Assembly (NCBI GenBank): GCA_025060085.1
Contig: JANXCM010000002.1
Location: 1-43,691 of the forward strand
Length of the DNA stretch: 43,691 bases
Reading direction: 5' to 3'
Origin: Patescibacteria group bacterium
GTDB taxonomy: Bacteria; Patescibacteriota; Minisyncoccia; UBA6257; HR35
Of this stretch, positions 27,007 to 36,887 are shown in pieces (position 1 is the first letter of the stretch; each line of letters opens with the position of its first letter). The notes beneath the pieces are model-generated. The model was not told the DNA's origin. It did no database searches and saw only the letters and a list, made by a program, of their open reading frames with translations. The position numbers and the translations under genes were made by a program.

Positions 27007-27034
27007 TTGATTTAACTTGAATTTTTTTTATAAT
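27007..27034 (+). promoter_or_regulatory. Promoter of mreC
   Basis: TTGATT at 27007-27012 and TATAAT at 27029-27034 are separated by 16 bp. The start should be near 27041, about 5 nt before the mreC ATG. It lies in the 42-bp gap between the second mreB and mreC, so mreCD-PBP2 can be transcribed separately from mreB. Confidence 0.5.
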
Positions 27035-27045
27035 AAATTTAGAAA

Positions 27046-27777
27046 ATGAAGAGGGATAAAAATTTTTTCATTTTATTTTTTTTATTTTCTTTCCTTTATT
27101 TTTCTCATTTTAATTCTACTTTTGCCGAAAAATATGAAAATATCAATCTTCTATCTTTAAATCTTCAATCCTATGTTAATCAGTTTAAAAATAAATTTAA
27201 AAAATTTTTTTTCTCATCGGAAGAAACTGAATATAAAGAAAAATACTACAATCTTTTAAGAAATATTGCTCAATTAAAATTAGCTGAACAAGAAAAAACT
27301 TTTTCGGAATCATTAGATCTTCTAAAAAAAAGATATCCTTCAGCAAGAGAAACTAAAGTATTTACAAATCATTTAGGTATAATTTATACTCAACCCTTAG
27401 AAAATATTGAAGAAAAAGCTTTTGCTGTTGATTCTAATTGGTTGCTTATAGGCAAATTTATTGAACGTAATGAAAAATATTTAAAAATAGTTTCCTTAAA
27501 TTATGTAGGTTTTCAGTTAAATGTTAGTAATTTAGATGGCGAATATTTAGGATTGGCTAAATCATCAGGTTTAGGTTATTTAATTCTTGATAGAGTTGAT
27601 CCTAAAGTTAAATTAGAGGAAGGAGATTTAGTTTTAACTACCGGCAATGATGGTATTTTTCCAGCAGGTTTTTTGGTGGGTGAAATAATTGAAATAGAAA
27701 CAAAGGGTTATATCAAAAAAGCCAAAATAAGACCATTGGCTAATTTTGAAAGTGAGAAATTAATAATTCTTCAATGA
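27046..27777 (+). CDS. mreC: Rod-shape protein MreC
   Basis: Bitopic protein linking MreB to the peptidoglycan synthases. A hydrophobic N-terminal segment (about 5-26) is followed by a coiled-coil-like region (about 60-95) and the extracytoplasmic double beta-barrel with NWLLIGKFIERNEKYLKI, LGLAKSSGLGYLILDRV, VLTTGNDGIFPAGFLVGEI and a final LANFESEKLIIL. The G-x-D-x-x-F/I-P-x-G-x-x-V-G motif is the strongest family marker. Length 243 is slightly short. It overlaps mreD by 4 nt. Confidence 0.92.
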   Translation: MKRDKNFFILFFLFSFLYFSHFNSTFAEKYENINLLSLNLQSYVNQFKNKFKKFFFSSEETEYKEKYYNLLRNIAQLKLAEQEKTFSESLDLLKKRYPSARETKVFTNHLGIIYTQPLENIEEKAFAVDSNWLLIGKFIERNEKYLKIVSLNYVGFQLNVSNLDGEYLGLAKSSGLGYLILDRVDPKVKLEEGDLVLTTGNDGIFPAGFLVGEIIEIETKGYIKKAKIRPLANFESEKLIILQ

Positions 27778-28184
27778 TCATTTTAGTCACTTTAATTTTA
27801 GATGTTATCATTAAACTTTTGTTTAATAAATTAATTTTTCTTGGGCTTATTATTTCTTTAATATATTTTCTTTATTCTAATAAATATTTTTTAATTTCAT
27901 ATTTTACTTCATCTCTAGTAAATGATGTCATTTTGATTCTTCCTTTAGGGTTTACTGGTTTCTATTTTGGTTTAATTTTACTTTTTTTTAAGTTTTTAAA
28001 TTTTTTCTTTTCTTTGGAAAAAGATTTGATTATTTTACTCTTAATGGCAATTAGTATTTTTTTATTTTCATCTTTTATTTGGTATTCTTATTTCAAGTTT
28101 AATTTAAATTTACATTTTTTTATTTCTATTTTTTTCAATCTTTTATTTATCGGTATTATCTATTTTATTTTCAAGAATACCTAA
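27774..28184 (+). CDS. mreD: MreD-like membrane protein
   Basis: 136 residues with about five membrane helices and few charged residues, lying exactly between mreC and PBP2. MreD proteins evolve fast and are recognised mainly by size, topology and this position; the segment FTSSLVNDVILILPLGFTG fits the family's loop containing a G/S-x-x-x-D-x-x-x motif followed by GF. It overlaps mreC by 4 nt, which supports the assignment. Confidence 0.75.
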   Translation: MIILVTLILDVIIKLLFNKLIFLGLIISLIYFLYSNKYFLISYFTSSLVNDVILILPLGFTGFYFGLILLFFKFLNFFFSLEKDLIILLLMAISIFLFSSFIWYSYFKFNLNLHFFISIFFNLLFIGIIYFIFKNT

Positions 28185-28229
28185 AATTTAATAAAGAAAT
28201 TTCATTTATTAAATCATAAATAGCTTTGA

Positions 28230-30032
28230 ATGAATTGGCCAGAAGAACAACTATTTTTTGATCATTCCAGTCAAACATTTAAAAAATTTAATTTTCCTCA
28301 AAATATTAAATTATTATTTTTTTCTCTATATTTTTTATTTTTGATTCTTTCTCTAAAAATTTTTTTTCTCGACGGTGAAAGATGGAAAACACTCGCTCAA
28401 GCAAATAATAGTCTCAAAATTATCACCACTCCACCTCGTGGTCTAATTTTAGATAGAGATAATAAAGTTTTAACTGATAATCAAACTTCTTTGGATTTAA
28501 TTGTTGATTTGAATTCAATTACCGCTGAAGAAAAAAAATTTTTTGAAAGAATTATTGAAGAGAACAATCTAAACTTTAATATCAAAGCTAATCAATTAAT
28601 TATTAAAAATATTCCTCAAGAACTATCTTCTCGATTAATAATTATCTATAACGATCTTTTAAAAGTTAGATTAGTAGATTCTTACAAGCGAATTTATCCT
28701 TATGAAAAAGGATTTGGAAATTTATTGGGTTATTTGGGTTTTCCCTCACAAGAGGAGATTGAGCAGAAAAAAATAGATCCTAATATTTATCTTGGTAAAT
28801 TAGGGCTGGAAAGTTACTATGAAAACTATTTAAGAGGTAAAAATGGAGAAATTGTTTTTGAAAAAGATACTAAATTAAACATTATCAGAAAAATCAAAAA
28901 TGAAGAGCCGAGAATGGGTTACTCTTTGAAACTAACTATTGATGCTGAATACCAAAAAAAAGCTTATCAAATTTTCGACAATTATATGAAAGAAAATGGT
29001 TATCGTAAGGGTGGATTAATAGTTTTAAAACCTCAAACAGGTGAAATAATTTCTTTAATTTCCTATCCTGATTTTGATAATAATATTTTTATCCACTCCC
29101 CTTATTTAACTAAAGAAATATTAACTGATAAGAATCAACCTCTTTTTAATCGAGTTGTTTCCGGTTTATATGCTCCTGGTTCAGTAATTAAACCTATTAT
29201 TGCTCTTGGAGCTTTAGAAGAAAAAATAATTGATCCTAATAAAAAAATTTATTCAAGCGGTGAATTAAGAATTCCTAATCCTTATTTTCCTGGTCAATAT
29301 TCAATTTTTAAAGATTGGAAACTTCATGGTTGGGTTGATATGAAAGAAGCTATTGCTCATTCTGTTAATGTCTATTTTTATCTTATCGGTGGAGGTTATG
29401 AAAATCAAAAAGGTTTAGGTGTTTATAAAATTAAGGAATACTTTAAACTTTTTGGATTAGGTCAAAAAACTGGGATTGATTTTCCTGGCGAAAAAACTGG
29501 TTTTCTTCCTGATCCAGAAACCAAAAAAAAGAATAATTTTGATAAGATCTGGCGCCTAGGAGATACCTATAATTTGAGCATTGGTCAGGGTGATTTAACC
29601 GTTACTCCTCTTCAAATAGCAGTTTTTACCTCTGCCTTAGCCACTAATAAGGTAGTTAAACCATATTTAGTAAGTGAAATTTTAGATGAAAATAAAAAAA
29701 CCATCTTCCATCAAAAACCTGAAATTATTAAAGAAAATTTAGTTAAAGAGGAAAATTTAAAAATTATTCAGGAAGGAATGAGAATGACAGTTACCGAGGG
29801 AACAGCAAAGGTATTAAATTATGCTTCAATAGCTATTGCTGGCAAAAGTGGCACTCCCGAAATATACGGTAAAAAGAAACTAAATGCCTTTTTCACTGGA
29901 TATGCTCCCTATGAAAATCCTGAAATTGTAATGACTTTATTTATTGAAGAAGTTCCAATAGGAGCAGTGGCTACTTTACCTTTATACAAGAATTTGATAG
30001 ATTTATATTTTTTAGAAAATAAGAATAATTAA
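28230..30032 (+). CDS. mrdA: Penicillin-binding protein 2, transpeptidase
   Basis: Elongasome transpeptidase that cross-links side-wall peptidoglycan. One N-terminal membrane helix (about 25-48) precedes TTPPRGLILDRDNKVL, the class B dimerisation-domain start. The penicillin-binding domain carries SxxK in YAPGSVIKPII (Ser near 317), SxN in IAHSVNVYFY, and KSGT in IAGKSGTPEIYG near 538. All three active-site motifs are intact. Length 600 is typical of PBP2. It follows mreBCD; the partner glycosyltransferase RodA is not in the window. Confidence 0.94.
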   Translation: MNWPEEQLFFDHSSQTFKKFNFPQNIKLLFFSLYFLFLILSLKIFFLDGERWKTLAQANNSLKIITTPPRGLILDRDNKVLTDNQTSLDLIVDLNSITAEEKKFFERIIEENNLNFNIKANQLIIKNIPQELSSRLIIIYNDLLKVRLVDSYKRIYPYEKGFGNLLGYLGFPSQEEIEQKKIDPNIYLGKLGLESYYENYLRGKNGEIVFEKDTKLNIIRKIKNEEPRMGYSLKLTIDAEYQKKAYQIFDNYMKENGYRKGGLIVLKPQTGEIISLISYPDFDNNIFIHSPYLTKEILTDKNQPLFNRVVSGLYAPGSVIKPIIALGALEEKIIDPNKKIYSSGELRIPNPYFPGQYSIFKDWKLHGWVDMKEAIAHSVNVYFYLIGGGYENQKGLGVYKIKEYFKLFGLGQKTGIDFPGEKTGFLPDPETKKKNNFDKIWRLGDTYNLSIGQGDLTVTPLQIAVFTSALATNKVVKPYLVSEILDENKKTIFHQKPEIIKENLVKEENLKIIQEGMRMTVTEGTAKVLNYASIAIAGKSGTPEIYGKKKLNAFFTGYAPYENPEIVMTLFIEEVPIGAVATLPLYKNLIDLYFLENKNN

Positions 30033-30210
30033 AAAAATATAATTTAAAGAATAGAAATTAAATTATTTAAAAAATTTAAGTTAGCTTTTATAGATTGATT
30101 TTATAAATTGCTTAATTATAATTTATTTATTATTTTATTTATATTATTAATATAATAATTAACACAAATATTAAATAGGTCGATTATTAAAATAAAAAAA
30201 ATTATAGGTA

Positions 30211-31637
30211 ATGAATACAACAGCAAATTTAGCCGCTATTTTAATTCTTTTATCTTTAATATTAAATCAAAATAATTTACAGAATATAAACCAGAATAAA
30301 TTCGTATCTCCTGAAAAAACATTAATATAGAAAAATTAATACCTCAATCAAGTAGTAACTTAAGAAATCAAAATTTTCCTAATATTGCTACGGGAAATTT
30401 TATATTTCCTACTAGCACTTTTAGTCCTACCACTTCTCCTGATCAATGCTTACCTTTAGTTTTTGAAAGAGAATTAAGAGAATTTGCCTATGTTAGATCA
30501 GGTAATTTAGAATTGGATAATAATAATCTTTATGTCTTTGGGGTTAAGAATAATAATTATAGAGCCCAATTGAGAGTAGAAAAAAGATTAAAATCTAATG
30601 GAAACTTATTATTAAGCAATAATCTACCTAATATAGGAAGAGAATTAGAGATTTTACCTGCTTTAACAAATATAAGATCAGACAATAATTATCTTTATTT
30701 AGGTGGTTTATATGAAACAATTCGTAATGAATACTCAGAAAATGTTGTTATAGAAGCTATTCAAAAATTAAATAAGTTAGATTTGTCTTTTGTAAATGTT
30801 TTAGCTCGTGGAGGAGAAAGAGATAGTTTTATAAAAATAGGTGTAGATAGAGATAGTATATATTCAATATTTCAAGATGCTACTACAAGTATAAGGTGTA
30901 GTGAAGGTGGTTATTGCTACCTTCATACAGTTCAGAGGAGAAATAAATCTACAGGTAGAATATTTTGGTCATACGATCGAAGAGATTTGTCCTATAACTC
31001 AATATACAATTATTATGATGTGGAAAATGACGGAAGTTATGTTTATTTAGGCGGTAATTACTATAAGGGCTTTGATGATAGTTATCTTTTAATAGAGAAA
31101 ATAGATAAAGAAAGGGGCAAAAAGATATGGGATAAATTTATTAGTTATGTTAATGAAGGTGAATCCATAAGAAGGGGATATTTAGAGTATATCAATGAAA
31201 TAGTGTTAGATGAAAGGTTTATTTATGCAATAGCAGTAGAACCAATACACTATACGGGATCATATTATCAAGATTACTCATCTTATATGTTAAAAATTGA
31301 TAAATTAAATAGTAATGTAATTTGGAAAGTAAGTTTGTTAACTAAAGCAATTAATGAAGCTAGCGCTGATGAAAACTATATTTATATAGTGGGAGAAAAA
31401 CCGATTAGTAATGAACAAAATGAAGTAGATAGGATGTGGTCAATAGAGGTAAGAGAAAAAAGTAATGGCAATTTAGTCTGTTATCTTAATTATAATCCTA
31501 CTCCTTATTGGGATAGCGCCAATAGCATCAAATTAGATGAAAATTTTGTTTATATATCAGGTATAAAAGGAAACTATCCTAATAGTGACTTTTTGCCTCT
31601 TCTTCAAAAAAGAGAAAAGAGATTTTTAATTAGATAA
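30211..31637 (+). CDS. Secreted repeat (propeller-like) protein, interrupted by a -1 frameshift
   Basis: Two frames form one plausible protein. The ATG at 30211 opens a signal-like N-terminus, MNTTANLAAILILLSLIL, and runs to a TAG at 30328. The downstream frame is open from 30315 to 31637 but has no ATG before 30513. A -1 slip in the A6 run at 30314-30319 joins them, giving about 475 residues. The mature part repeats a motif of the type D-N-N-x-L-Y-V-x-G (NNNLYVFGVK, DNNYLYLGGLY, DGSYVYLGGNY, DENYIYIVGE, DENFVYISGI), as in beta-propellers, with Trp-rich strands. It is either a recent mutation, a sequencing error in a homopolymer, or a programmed slip. The ligand is unknown. Confidence 0.6.
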
Positions 31638-31748
31638 ATTTATTCTTAATTGATTTTTGGGTAAAATAGAGTAGATAGAATTTATTTGAAAATATTATAT
31701 TTAAGATATATAATTTTTTATAATAAGAGAATTTTTTAAATTACGAAA

Positions 31749-33029
31749 ATGAGAATATTTCTAATAGTAATTATATCTACTTATCTTGTTTTGCTTGTTT
31801 TTAGTTTTAATGTTAGTTTAGCTCAAGAAAGTTTTAGATTAGTGAATATTTTAGATTACTTAAAAAATTTTGTTACTCGTCCTAATCAAAATAATATTAT
31901 TTCTCCGGAAACAACTGAGAGTATTTTTCAGCCAATTACTGATTACAAACCTGTGGTGGAATATGAAAGTTTAGTTACTCAAGTTATTGAAAAAGTTTCG
32001 CCAGCAGTGGTAAGTATAATTATCACTAAAGATGTGCCTGTTTTTGAAAGATATTACATTAATCCATTCGATGATAGTTTAATTCCTCCAGAATTTAGAG
32101 AATTTTTTAGATTTGAAATTCCAGAATATCGTCAAAAGGGTACAGAAAAAAAACAAGTAGGAGCAGGAACAGGATTTATTATTTCCCCCGACGGTTTGAT
32201 TGCCACTAATAAACATGTAGTTGGTGATCAAAAGGCAGACTATACGATATTTTTGAATGATGGAAGGAAATTTAATGGTAGAGTAATTGCTGTTCATCCG
32301 CGAGATGATTTAGCCTTAGTTAAAATAAATGCTCAAAATTTACCGACAATTAGATTAGGAGATTCAGATAAGATAAAATTAGGTCAGACAGTTATTGCTA
32401 TTGGTAATGCTTTAGGTGAATTTCAAAATACTGTGAGTGTGGGTGTTATTTCTGGTTTAAGAAGAGCAATTACTGCTTCAGATGAAAGAGGTAACGTTGA
32501 AAGATTAGAAAACTTAATTCAAACTGATGCTGCTATTAATCCGGGAAATTCTGGTGGGCCATTAATTAACTTAAGAGGGGAAGTTATTGGTATTAATACA
32601 GCCATTGTAAGTGGTGCTCAAAATATAGGTTTTGCTATTCCGGTTAATAGGCTCAAAAAAATGATTAGAGATGTGAGCGTTAAGGGTAAAGTAGAAATTC
32701 CTTACTTAGGTATCAGATATATTTTAATCACTGACAAGGTTAAAGAAAAATTTAATTTACCATTTGATTATGGCGCTTATGTTTATTCTGATGATCCTAA
32801 ACAGCCAGCAGTAATACCTAATTCGCCTGCAGGTAAAACAGGTATCAAAGAAAAAGATATAATTTTAGAATTTAATAATAAAAAAATAACACCTCAAAAT
32901 AGTTTAGCCCAAATGGTAATAAATAGTCAAGTGGGTGAAATTGTTAGTTTAAAAATTTGGCGAGAGGGTAAAATTATTACTCTTGAGGTAAGGTTAGAGA
33001 AATTGCCCACTGAGCTTGAGAATCAATAA
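31749..33029 (+). CDS. HtrA/DegP-like serine protease
   Basis: Exported trypsin-fold protease for damaged envelope proteins. A signal peptide or anchor (about 1-25) ends LAQE. The catalytic triad is His near 156 in ATNKHVV, Asp near 186 in PRDDLALVK and Ser near 267 in NPGNSGGPL. A PDZ domain follows (about 320-410), with the VIPNSPAGKTGIKEKDIILEF strand-loop (shown in two parts: NSPAGKTGI and KDIILEF). Length 426 fits a one-PDZ DegS/HtrA form. Its 3' end overlaps the convergent membrane-protein gene by 53 nt. Confidence 0.94.
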   Translation: MRIFLIVIISTYLVLLVFSFNVSLAQESFRLVNILDYLKNFVTRPNQNNIISPETTESIFQPITDYKPVVEYESLVTQVIEKVSPAVVSIIITKDVPVFERYYINPFDDSLIPPEFREFFRFEIPEYRQKGTEKKQVGAGTGFIISPDGLIATNKHVVGDQKADYTIFLNDGRKFNGRVIAVHPRDDLALVKINAQNLPTIRLGDSDKIKLGQTVIAIGNALGEFQNTVSVGVISGLRRAITASDERGNVERLENLIQTDAAINPGNSGGPLINLRGEVIGINTAIVSGAQNIGFAIPVNRLKKMIRDVSVKGKVEIPYLGIRYILITDKVKEKFNLPFDYGAYVYSDDPKQPAVIPNSPAGKTGIKEKDIILEFNNKKITPQNSLAQMVINSQVGEIVSLKIWREGKIITLEVRLEKLPTELENQ

Positions 33030-33555
33030 TTAACAGCTCTAATAAACCTTTTTCAATAACTCTTATTAAAGCTAAAGCTTCTCTAGATGATATTTTTTCT
33101 TCACTTTCTTTCTTGTTAATTATTTCTAAAACATGCAAGGCTCTTAAAAAATCTTGTTTTTTTTCAAAAACGGAATTAGGAATTTTAGAAAATTTTTCTG
33201 ACAACGTTTCCTCTTCATAACCGTATAGGTTTATCACTTCTTCAAGATATTTATAAACTTTTTTTAGAGCTAAGTTAGGATTGAGTAAAAAAATATCTTT
33301 TATTTTCTTCCATTCCCGATTTAAATGCTCAGGTTTAATAAATCCCTCTAAAAAATTTTTTATACTAGTTAACCAGATTGAAGTACCAATTTTATATTTT
33401 TTTTCCAAATAAAAAAAATAAAAGAGACCAAGAAAAGAAAAAATTAAAACCAAGAGAGAAATGATTATTCTCAATTTTTTAAATTCTTCACTACCGTAAA
33501 TTAAACCAGCAAAACTACCGACAATTTCTAAAATTCTTTGAAAAATGTCAATCAT
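32977..33555 (-). CDS. Membrane protein with helical cytoplasmic domain, unknown
   Basis: 192 residues. There is a possible weak hydrophobic segment near 8-20 and a strong membrane helix at about 28-50 (LRIIISLLVLIFSFLGLFYFF), followed by a charged helical domain of about 140 residues. The block IKDIFLLNPNLALKKVYKYLEE and the ending REALALIRVIEKGLLELLI look like packed helices; no enzyme motif is seen. Its start overlaps the gatA stop by 4 nt, so it is translated in the gatA operon. Its last 53 nt are antisense to htrA. Function unknown. Confidence 0.6.
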   Translation of the reverse strand: MIDIFQRILEIVGSFAGLIYGSEEFKKLRIIISLLVLIFSFLGLFYFFYLEKKYKIGTSIWLTSIKNFLEGFIKPEHLNREWKKIKDIFLLNPNLALKKVYKYLEEVINLYGYEEETLSEKFSKIPNSVFEKKQDFLRALHVLEIINKKESEEKISSREALALIRVIEKGLLELLIIDSQAQWAISLTLPQE

Positions 33556-34937
33556 TGAGAGGATATAGTTAACTTAGCTAATTCAAATATTTTGTATTCA
33601 TCAAAAACGTTTCCGATAATTTGCATTCCTATCGGTAGATGGTCAATAAAACCAATAGGAATGTTTAAAGCTGGTAACCCAGCTAAATTAACAGGAATAG
33701 TAAAAATATCAGAAAGATACATTTGAAGGGGATCAGAAGTTTTTTCCCCTATTTTAAAGGGCAAAGTGGGACTAGTAGGAGCAATGATTAAATCTACTTC
33801 TTTAAAGGCTCGTTGAAAATCTTCATAAATAGCCTTTCTTAATTTTTGAGCCTTAAGATAATAAGCTTCATAATAACCATGGGAAAGAATAAAAGTGCCA
33901 ATAATAATTCTTCTTTTTGTTTCCTCGCCTAAAAATTTTTGTCGGGTTAATTTATATATTTGCCAAAAATTATCATTTTTTATCCTTTTACCATATCTTA
34001 TTCCATCATATCGAGCTAAATTTGAACTCACCTCGGCTGGCATTAAAAGATAATAACAATGGAGAGAATATTTTATGTGTTTTAATGAAATCTCTTTAAT
34101 TTCTAATTTTAATTTTTTTATTTTTTCCCTAATTAAATTTTTTATCTGAGAATCAAGCTCATCAAAAAATTCTTTTGGTAAACCTATTTTTTGAGTAGTT
34201 AGGGGTTTGAGTTTTTCCTTAGGAAAATTAACACTTGTTGAATCTTTATTATCCTTTCCTTTAATAATTTCAAAAAGAAGAATAAGGTCGTTTAAATTAT
34301 TTGCCATCGGACCAATTTGATCCAAAGAAGACGCCATAGCGATTAGCCCGTATCGAGAAACTACTCCATAAGTTGGCTTTAATCCATATATTCCACAAAA
34401 ACTTGCAGGTTGCCTAATGGAACCACCAGTATCAGAACCTAAGGAAAGAGGAACTAAACCTCCACCTACCGCTGCTGCTGATCCTCCTGAAGATCCTCCT
34501 GGTACTCTTCCTTTATCATAAGGATTAGTTGTTAATTGATAAGCAGAATTTTCTGTTGATGAACCCATAGCAAATTCATCTAAGTTAGTTTTTCCCACTA
34601 TTATCGCACCCGCCTTTATTAATTTATCAACTACTGTAGCATTATAGGGAGCAATATAGTTTTCTAAAATTTTTGAACCAGCAGTACATCGCTCTCCTTT
34701 AACTAAAATATTATCTTTAATAGCAATAGGAATACCGTAAAGAGGTAAATTTATATCCTCTTTTTTTAAATTCTGAATTAGTTTTTGAACTAAACTTTCG
34801 GTAAAGAATAAAAAACTTTTTAAATTTTTATCAGCTTCTCTTAGCCATTGAAAATATTCATTATAAAATTTTTCTAAACCATAATTAAGAATACTCTCTT
34901 TAATTTGGGGAATATTTAATTCTTTGAAATTAAGCAT
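33552..34937 (-). CDS. gatA: Glu-tRNA(Gln)/Asp-tRNA(Asn) amidotransferase subunit A
   Basis: Amidase subunit of GatCAB, which releases ammonia from glutamine and converts mischarged Glu-tRNA-Gln to Gln-tRNA-Gln. The Ser-cisSer-Lys triad is visible: Lys in YGIPIAIKDNIL, and the serines in GSSGGSAAAVGGG and GSDTGGSIRQPASFCG. The frame continues upstream into the tRNA-Gly gene, so the ATG at 34937 (MLNFKELN) is taken as the start, 34 nt after the tRNA. gatB and gatC are elsewhere. It probably shares a transcript with tRNA-Gly. Confidence 0.95.
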   Translation of the reverse strand: MLNFKELNIPQIKESILNYGLEKFYNEYFQWLREADKNLKSFLFFTESLVQKLIQNLKKEDINLPLYGIPIAIKDNILVKGERCTAGSKILENYIAPYNATVVDKLIKAGAIIVGKTNLDEFAMGSSTENSAYQLTTNPYDKGRVPGGSSGGSAAAVGGGLVPLSLGSDTGGSIRQPASFCGIYGLKPTYGVVSRYGLIAMASSLDQIGPMANNLNDLILLFEIIKGKDNKDSTSVNFPKEKLKPLTTQKIGLPKEFFDELDSQIKNLIREKIKKLKLEIKEISLKHIKYSLHCYYLLMPAEVSSNLARYDGIRYGKRIKNDNFWQIYKLTRQKFLGEETKRRIIIGTFILSHGYYEAYYLKAQKLRKAIYEDFQRAFKEVDLIIAPTSPTLPFKIGEKTSDPLQMYLSDIFTIPVNLAGLPALNIPIGFIDHLPIGMQIIGNVFDEYKIFELAKLTISSQ

Positions 34938-34970
34938 TTTATTCAGGCAATATTCTACTAAAGTATGATG

Positions 34971-35042
34971 AGCGGCGGACGGGATTTGAACCCGCGGCCT
35001 CCTGCATGGCAAGCAGGCGTTCTACCACTGAACTACCGCCGC
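34971..35042 (-). tRNA. tRNA-Gly (GCC)
   Basis: Acceptor GCGGCGG/CCGCCGC with discriminator T (U), D-stem GTTC/GAAC, anticodon stem CCTGC/GCAGG with loop TTGCCAT (anticodon GCC), T-stem GCGGG/CCCGT. The discriminator U is the usual one for bacterial tRNA-Gly. CCA is not encoded. Confidence 0.95.
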
Positions 35043-35130
35043 TAAATTTCATTATTAGTTTTTTTTATTTTTAGGTTTATAATTAAATTTTATCATAAGA
35101 TTATTTTTTAATTATTTATGATTTAATTTT

Positions 35131-35502
35131 ATGAAAGAAAATCGAACCTTAAAAGAAAGTCGTCAGAATAAAGATTATTATTTAAAACATTATATCCAAC
35201 GAAATAAATCGATACTAATATTAGGTTATAGATTAACCGATCAAAATAGAAATTTTTTCTTAAGAATTGAAGTCGAACATCCACCTGGAAGAGAGATTAA
35301 GGAAAAAGATTTTAAACCAACCTTAATCGCCTTTTTAGAAGAACAACTTCAATCAGAAATTGATGAGAATCGTAAGAAAGGGATAGAAAACTTTATAGAA
35401 TTGGTTAAAAAAGGAGATTTAACCCTAAAGGAGCTAGTAGAAAGATTAGTAAAATTAGGTTTTATTAATTACGAAGAATACAATACTGAAAATAATGATT
35501 GA
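35131..35502 (+). CDS. Conserved-looking protein of unknown function before transketolase
   Basis: 123 residues, strongly charged, no signal peptide. The N-terminus is basic (MKENRTLKESRQNKDYYLKH), the middle predicts beta-strands (SILILGYRLTDQNRNFFLRI) and the C-terminal half is helical with LTLKELVERLVKLGFINYEEY. I recognise no family. TATGAT at 35117-35122 is a possible -10 box only 8 nt before the ATG, so the mRNA may be leaderless. The end overlaps the transketolase start by 8 nt, placing it at the head of that operon. Confidence 0.6.
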   Translation: MKENRTLKESRQNKDYYLKHYIQRNKSILILGYRLTDQNRNFFLRIEVEHPPGREIKEKDFKPTLIAFLEEQLQSEIDENRKKGIENFIELVKKGDLTLKELVERLVKLGFINYEEYNTENND

Positions 35503-36358
35503 GGAACTTCATGAAAATAAATTAAGATTTTTAGAAGAACAAGCGATTAAAATTAGGGAGTTGATAATTGAAATGTTATTAGAAGCTGGCTCTGGTCATT
35601 CGGCTGGTCCCTTAGGAATGGCAGATATTTTTTCTGCTTTTTATTTTCATATTTTAAAACATAATCCTCAAAATCCCAATTGGGAAGAAAGAGACAGGTT
35701 GATCTTGTCTAATGGTCATATTTGTCCTGTTAGATATGTAGCAATGGCTTTAGCAGGTTATTTTCCGATAGAAGAACTTAAAACATTAAGGAAAATAAAT
35801 TCTCGACTTCAAGGGCATCCCCATCGAACCTCTTTACCTGGTGTAGAAAATACCTCTGGTCCCTTAGGTGAAGGAATTTCTCAAGCTATTGGAATGGCAA
35901 TTTCTGCCAAGCTTGATAAAAAGAATTATCATATTTATTGCATTACTTCTGATGGTGAACATCAAGAAGGAAATATTTGGGAAGCCTATATGTTTTTGGG
36001 GAAGAATCAATTAAGTAATTTGACTATAATTATTGATCGGAATTATATTCAAATTGATGGGATAACTGAAGAAGTAATACCCCTCGAGCCACTAAAACAA
36101 AAATTGGAAAGTTTTGGTTTACATGTTTTAGAAGTTGATGGCCATAATATTCGTGCTTTTGTTGATGCTGTTAGAGAAGCTCAATCTGAATGGAAAAGAA
36201 CTTCTGTTATTATTGCTTATACCATTCCAGGCAGAGGAATAGATTTTATGGAAAAAAAATTTGAGTGGCACGGTAAACCGCCTAATAAAGAAGAAGCAAA
36301 AAAAGCTTTAGAAGAATTAAGAACATTACAAGGTAAAATTATTAGCGAGCATCAGTAA
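35495..36358 (+). CDS. Transketolase, N-terminal (thiamine diphosphate-binding) subunit
   Basis: First half of a split transketolase of the non-oxidative pentose phosphate pathway. Motifs: GSGHSAGPLGMADI with the substrate-phosphate His, NTSGPLGEGISQAIG, and the thiamine-diphosphate motif in TSDGEHQEGNIWEA (usually GDGE, here SDGE) ending at DRNYIQIDG. Length 287 is typical of N-subunits. The C-subunit is at 36953, with an unrelated gene between the two. In reduced fermentative cells it interconverts sugar phosphates and supplies ribose phosphate. Confidence 0.93.
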   Translation: MIEELHENKLRFLEEQAIKIRELIIEMLLEAGSGHSAGPLGMADIFSAFYFHILKHNPQNPNWEERDRLILSNGHICPVRYVAMALAGYFPIEELKTLRKINSRLQGHPHRTSLPGVENTSGPLGEGISQAIGMAISAKLDKKNYHIYCITSDGEHQEGNIWEAYMFLGKNQLSNLTIIIDRNYIQIDGITEEVIPLEPLKQKLESFGLHVLEVDGHNIRAFVDAVREAQSEWKRTSVIIAYTIPGRGIDFMEKKFEWHGKPPNKEEAKKALEELRTLQGKIISEHQ

Positions 36359-36416
36359 AATAAAATTTAAAAATTTCAAATAAATAAAAAAAATTAATTT
36401 TATACCAGATATAAAA

Positions 36417-36887
36417 ATGTTAATTAGTCCAGAAAATTATTCACATGGAAATAAACCAAATCAGCCAATAGAAATTTATCTCAGAAGCGGATTATCATTC
36501 CCAGGTTTTATAGCAGGATTACACACTTTAGAGTTTAAGAAATTTGATGATGTAACTAGATGGGCGGATATTTCTAAACTAAATGCTAGAGGTCCGGAAG
36601 GACTTAATATTATTATAAGCGTTCCTACAGTAACAGACGTTCTTTTTTTGGGAAACTTAGGATTAGACGGATATCCATATATTTATATGAATAATATTAA
36701 ATACACTACAAGAGATGGAAAAGAAATAGATGCATTTTATTATTATTATCTTACCAAAGAGGGGAAGGTAATTCAAGCTATTCATTCTAAAGATAATCCC
36801 ATGGAAGTTTTATCTACTCAAGAAGTTTCAGGAGAAAGACTGTCAAATCTTGCTAAAATTTTGGATGAAAATAATTTTTTTGGTTAG
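36417..36887 (+). CDS. Unknown protein inserted between the transketolase halves
   Basis: 156 residues, soluble, no signal peptide or helix. The sequence is moderately hydrophobic and probably beta-rich, with LSFPGFIAGLHTLEFKKFDD, VPTVTDVLFLGNLGLDGYP and DAFYYYYLTKEGKVIQAI. Nothing links it to sugar metabolism. It sits in the same direction between the two subunit genes, with spacers of 58 and 65 nt that resemble each other (both contain AAATAAAA(A)TTTAAAAATTT and end ATATAAAAATG), suggesting insertion or duplication at that point. Confidence 0.55.
   Translation: MLISPENYSHGNKPNQPIEIYLRSGLSFPGFIAGLHTLEFKKFDDVTRWADISKLNARGPEGLNIIISVPTVTDVLFLGNLGLDGYPYIYMNNIKYTTRDGKEIDAFYYYYLTKEGKVIQAIHSKDNPMEVLSTQEVSGERLSNLAKILDENNFFG

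Noticed and set aside
34938..35012. Upstream extension of gatA into tRNA-Gly
   Set aside because: The added residues come from the tRNA; the ATG at 34937 gives a normal GatA N-terminus.
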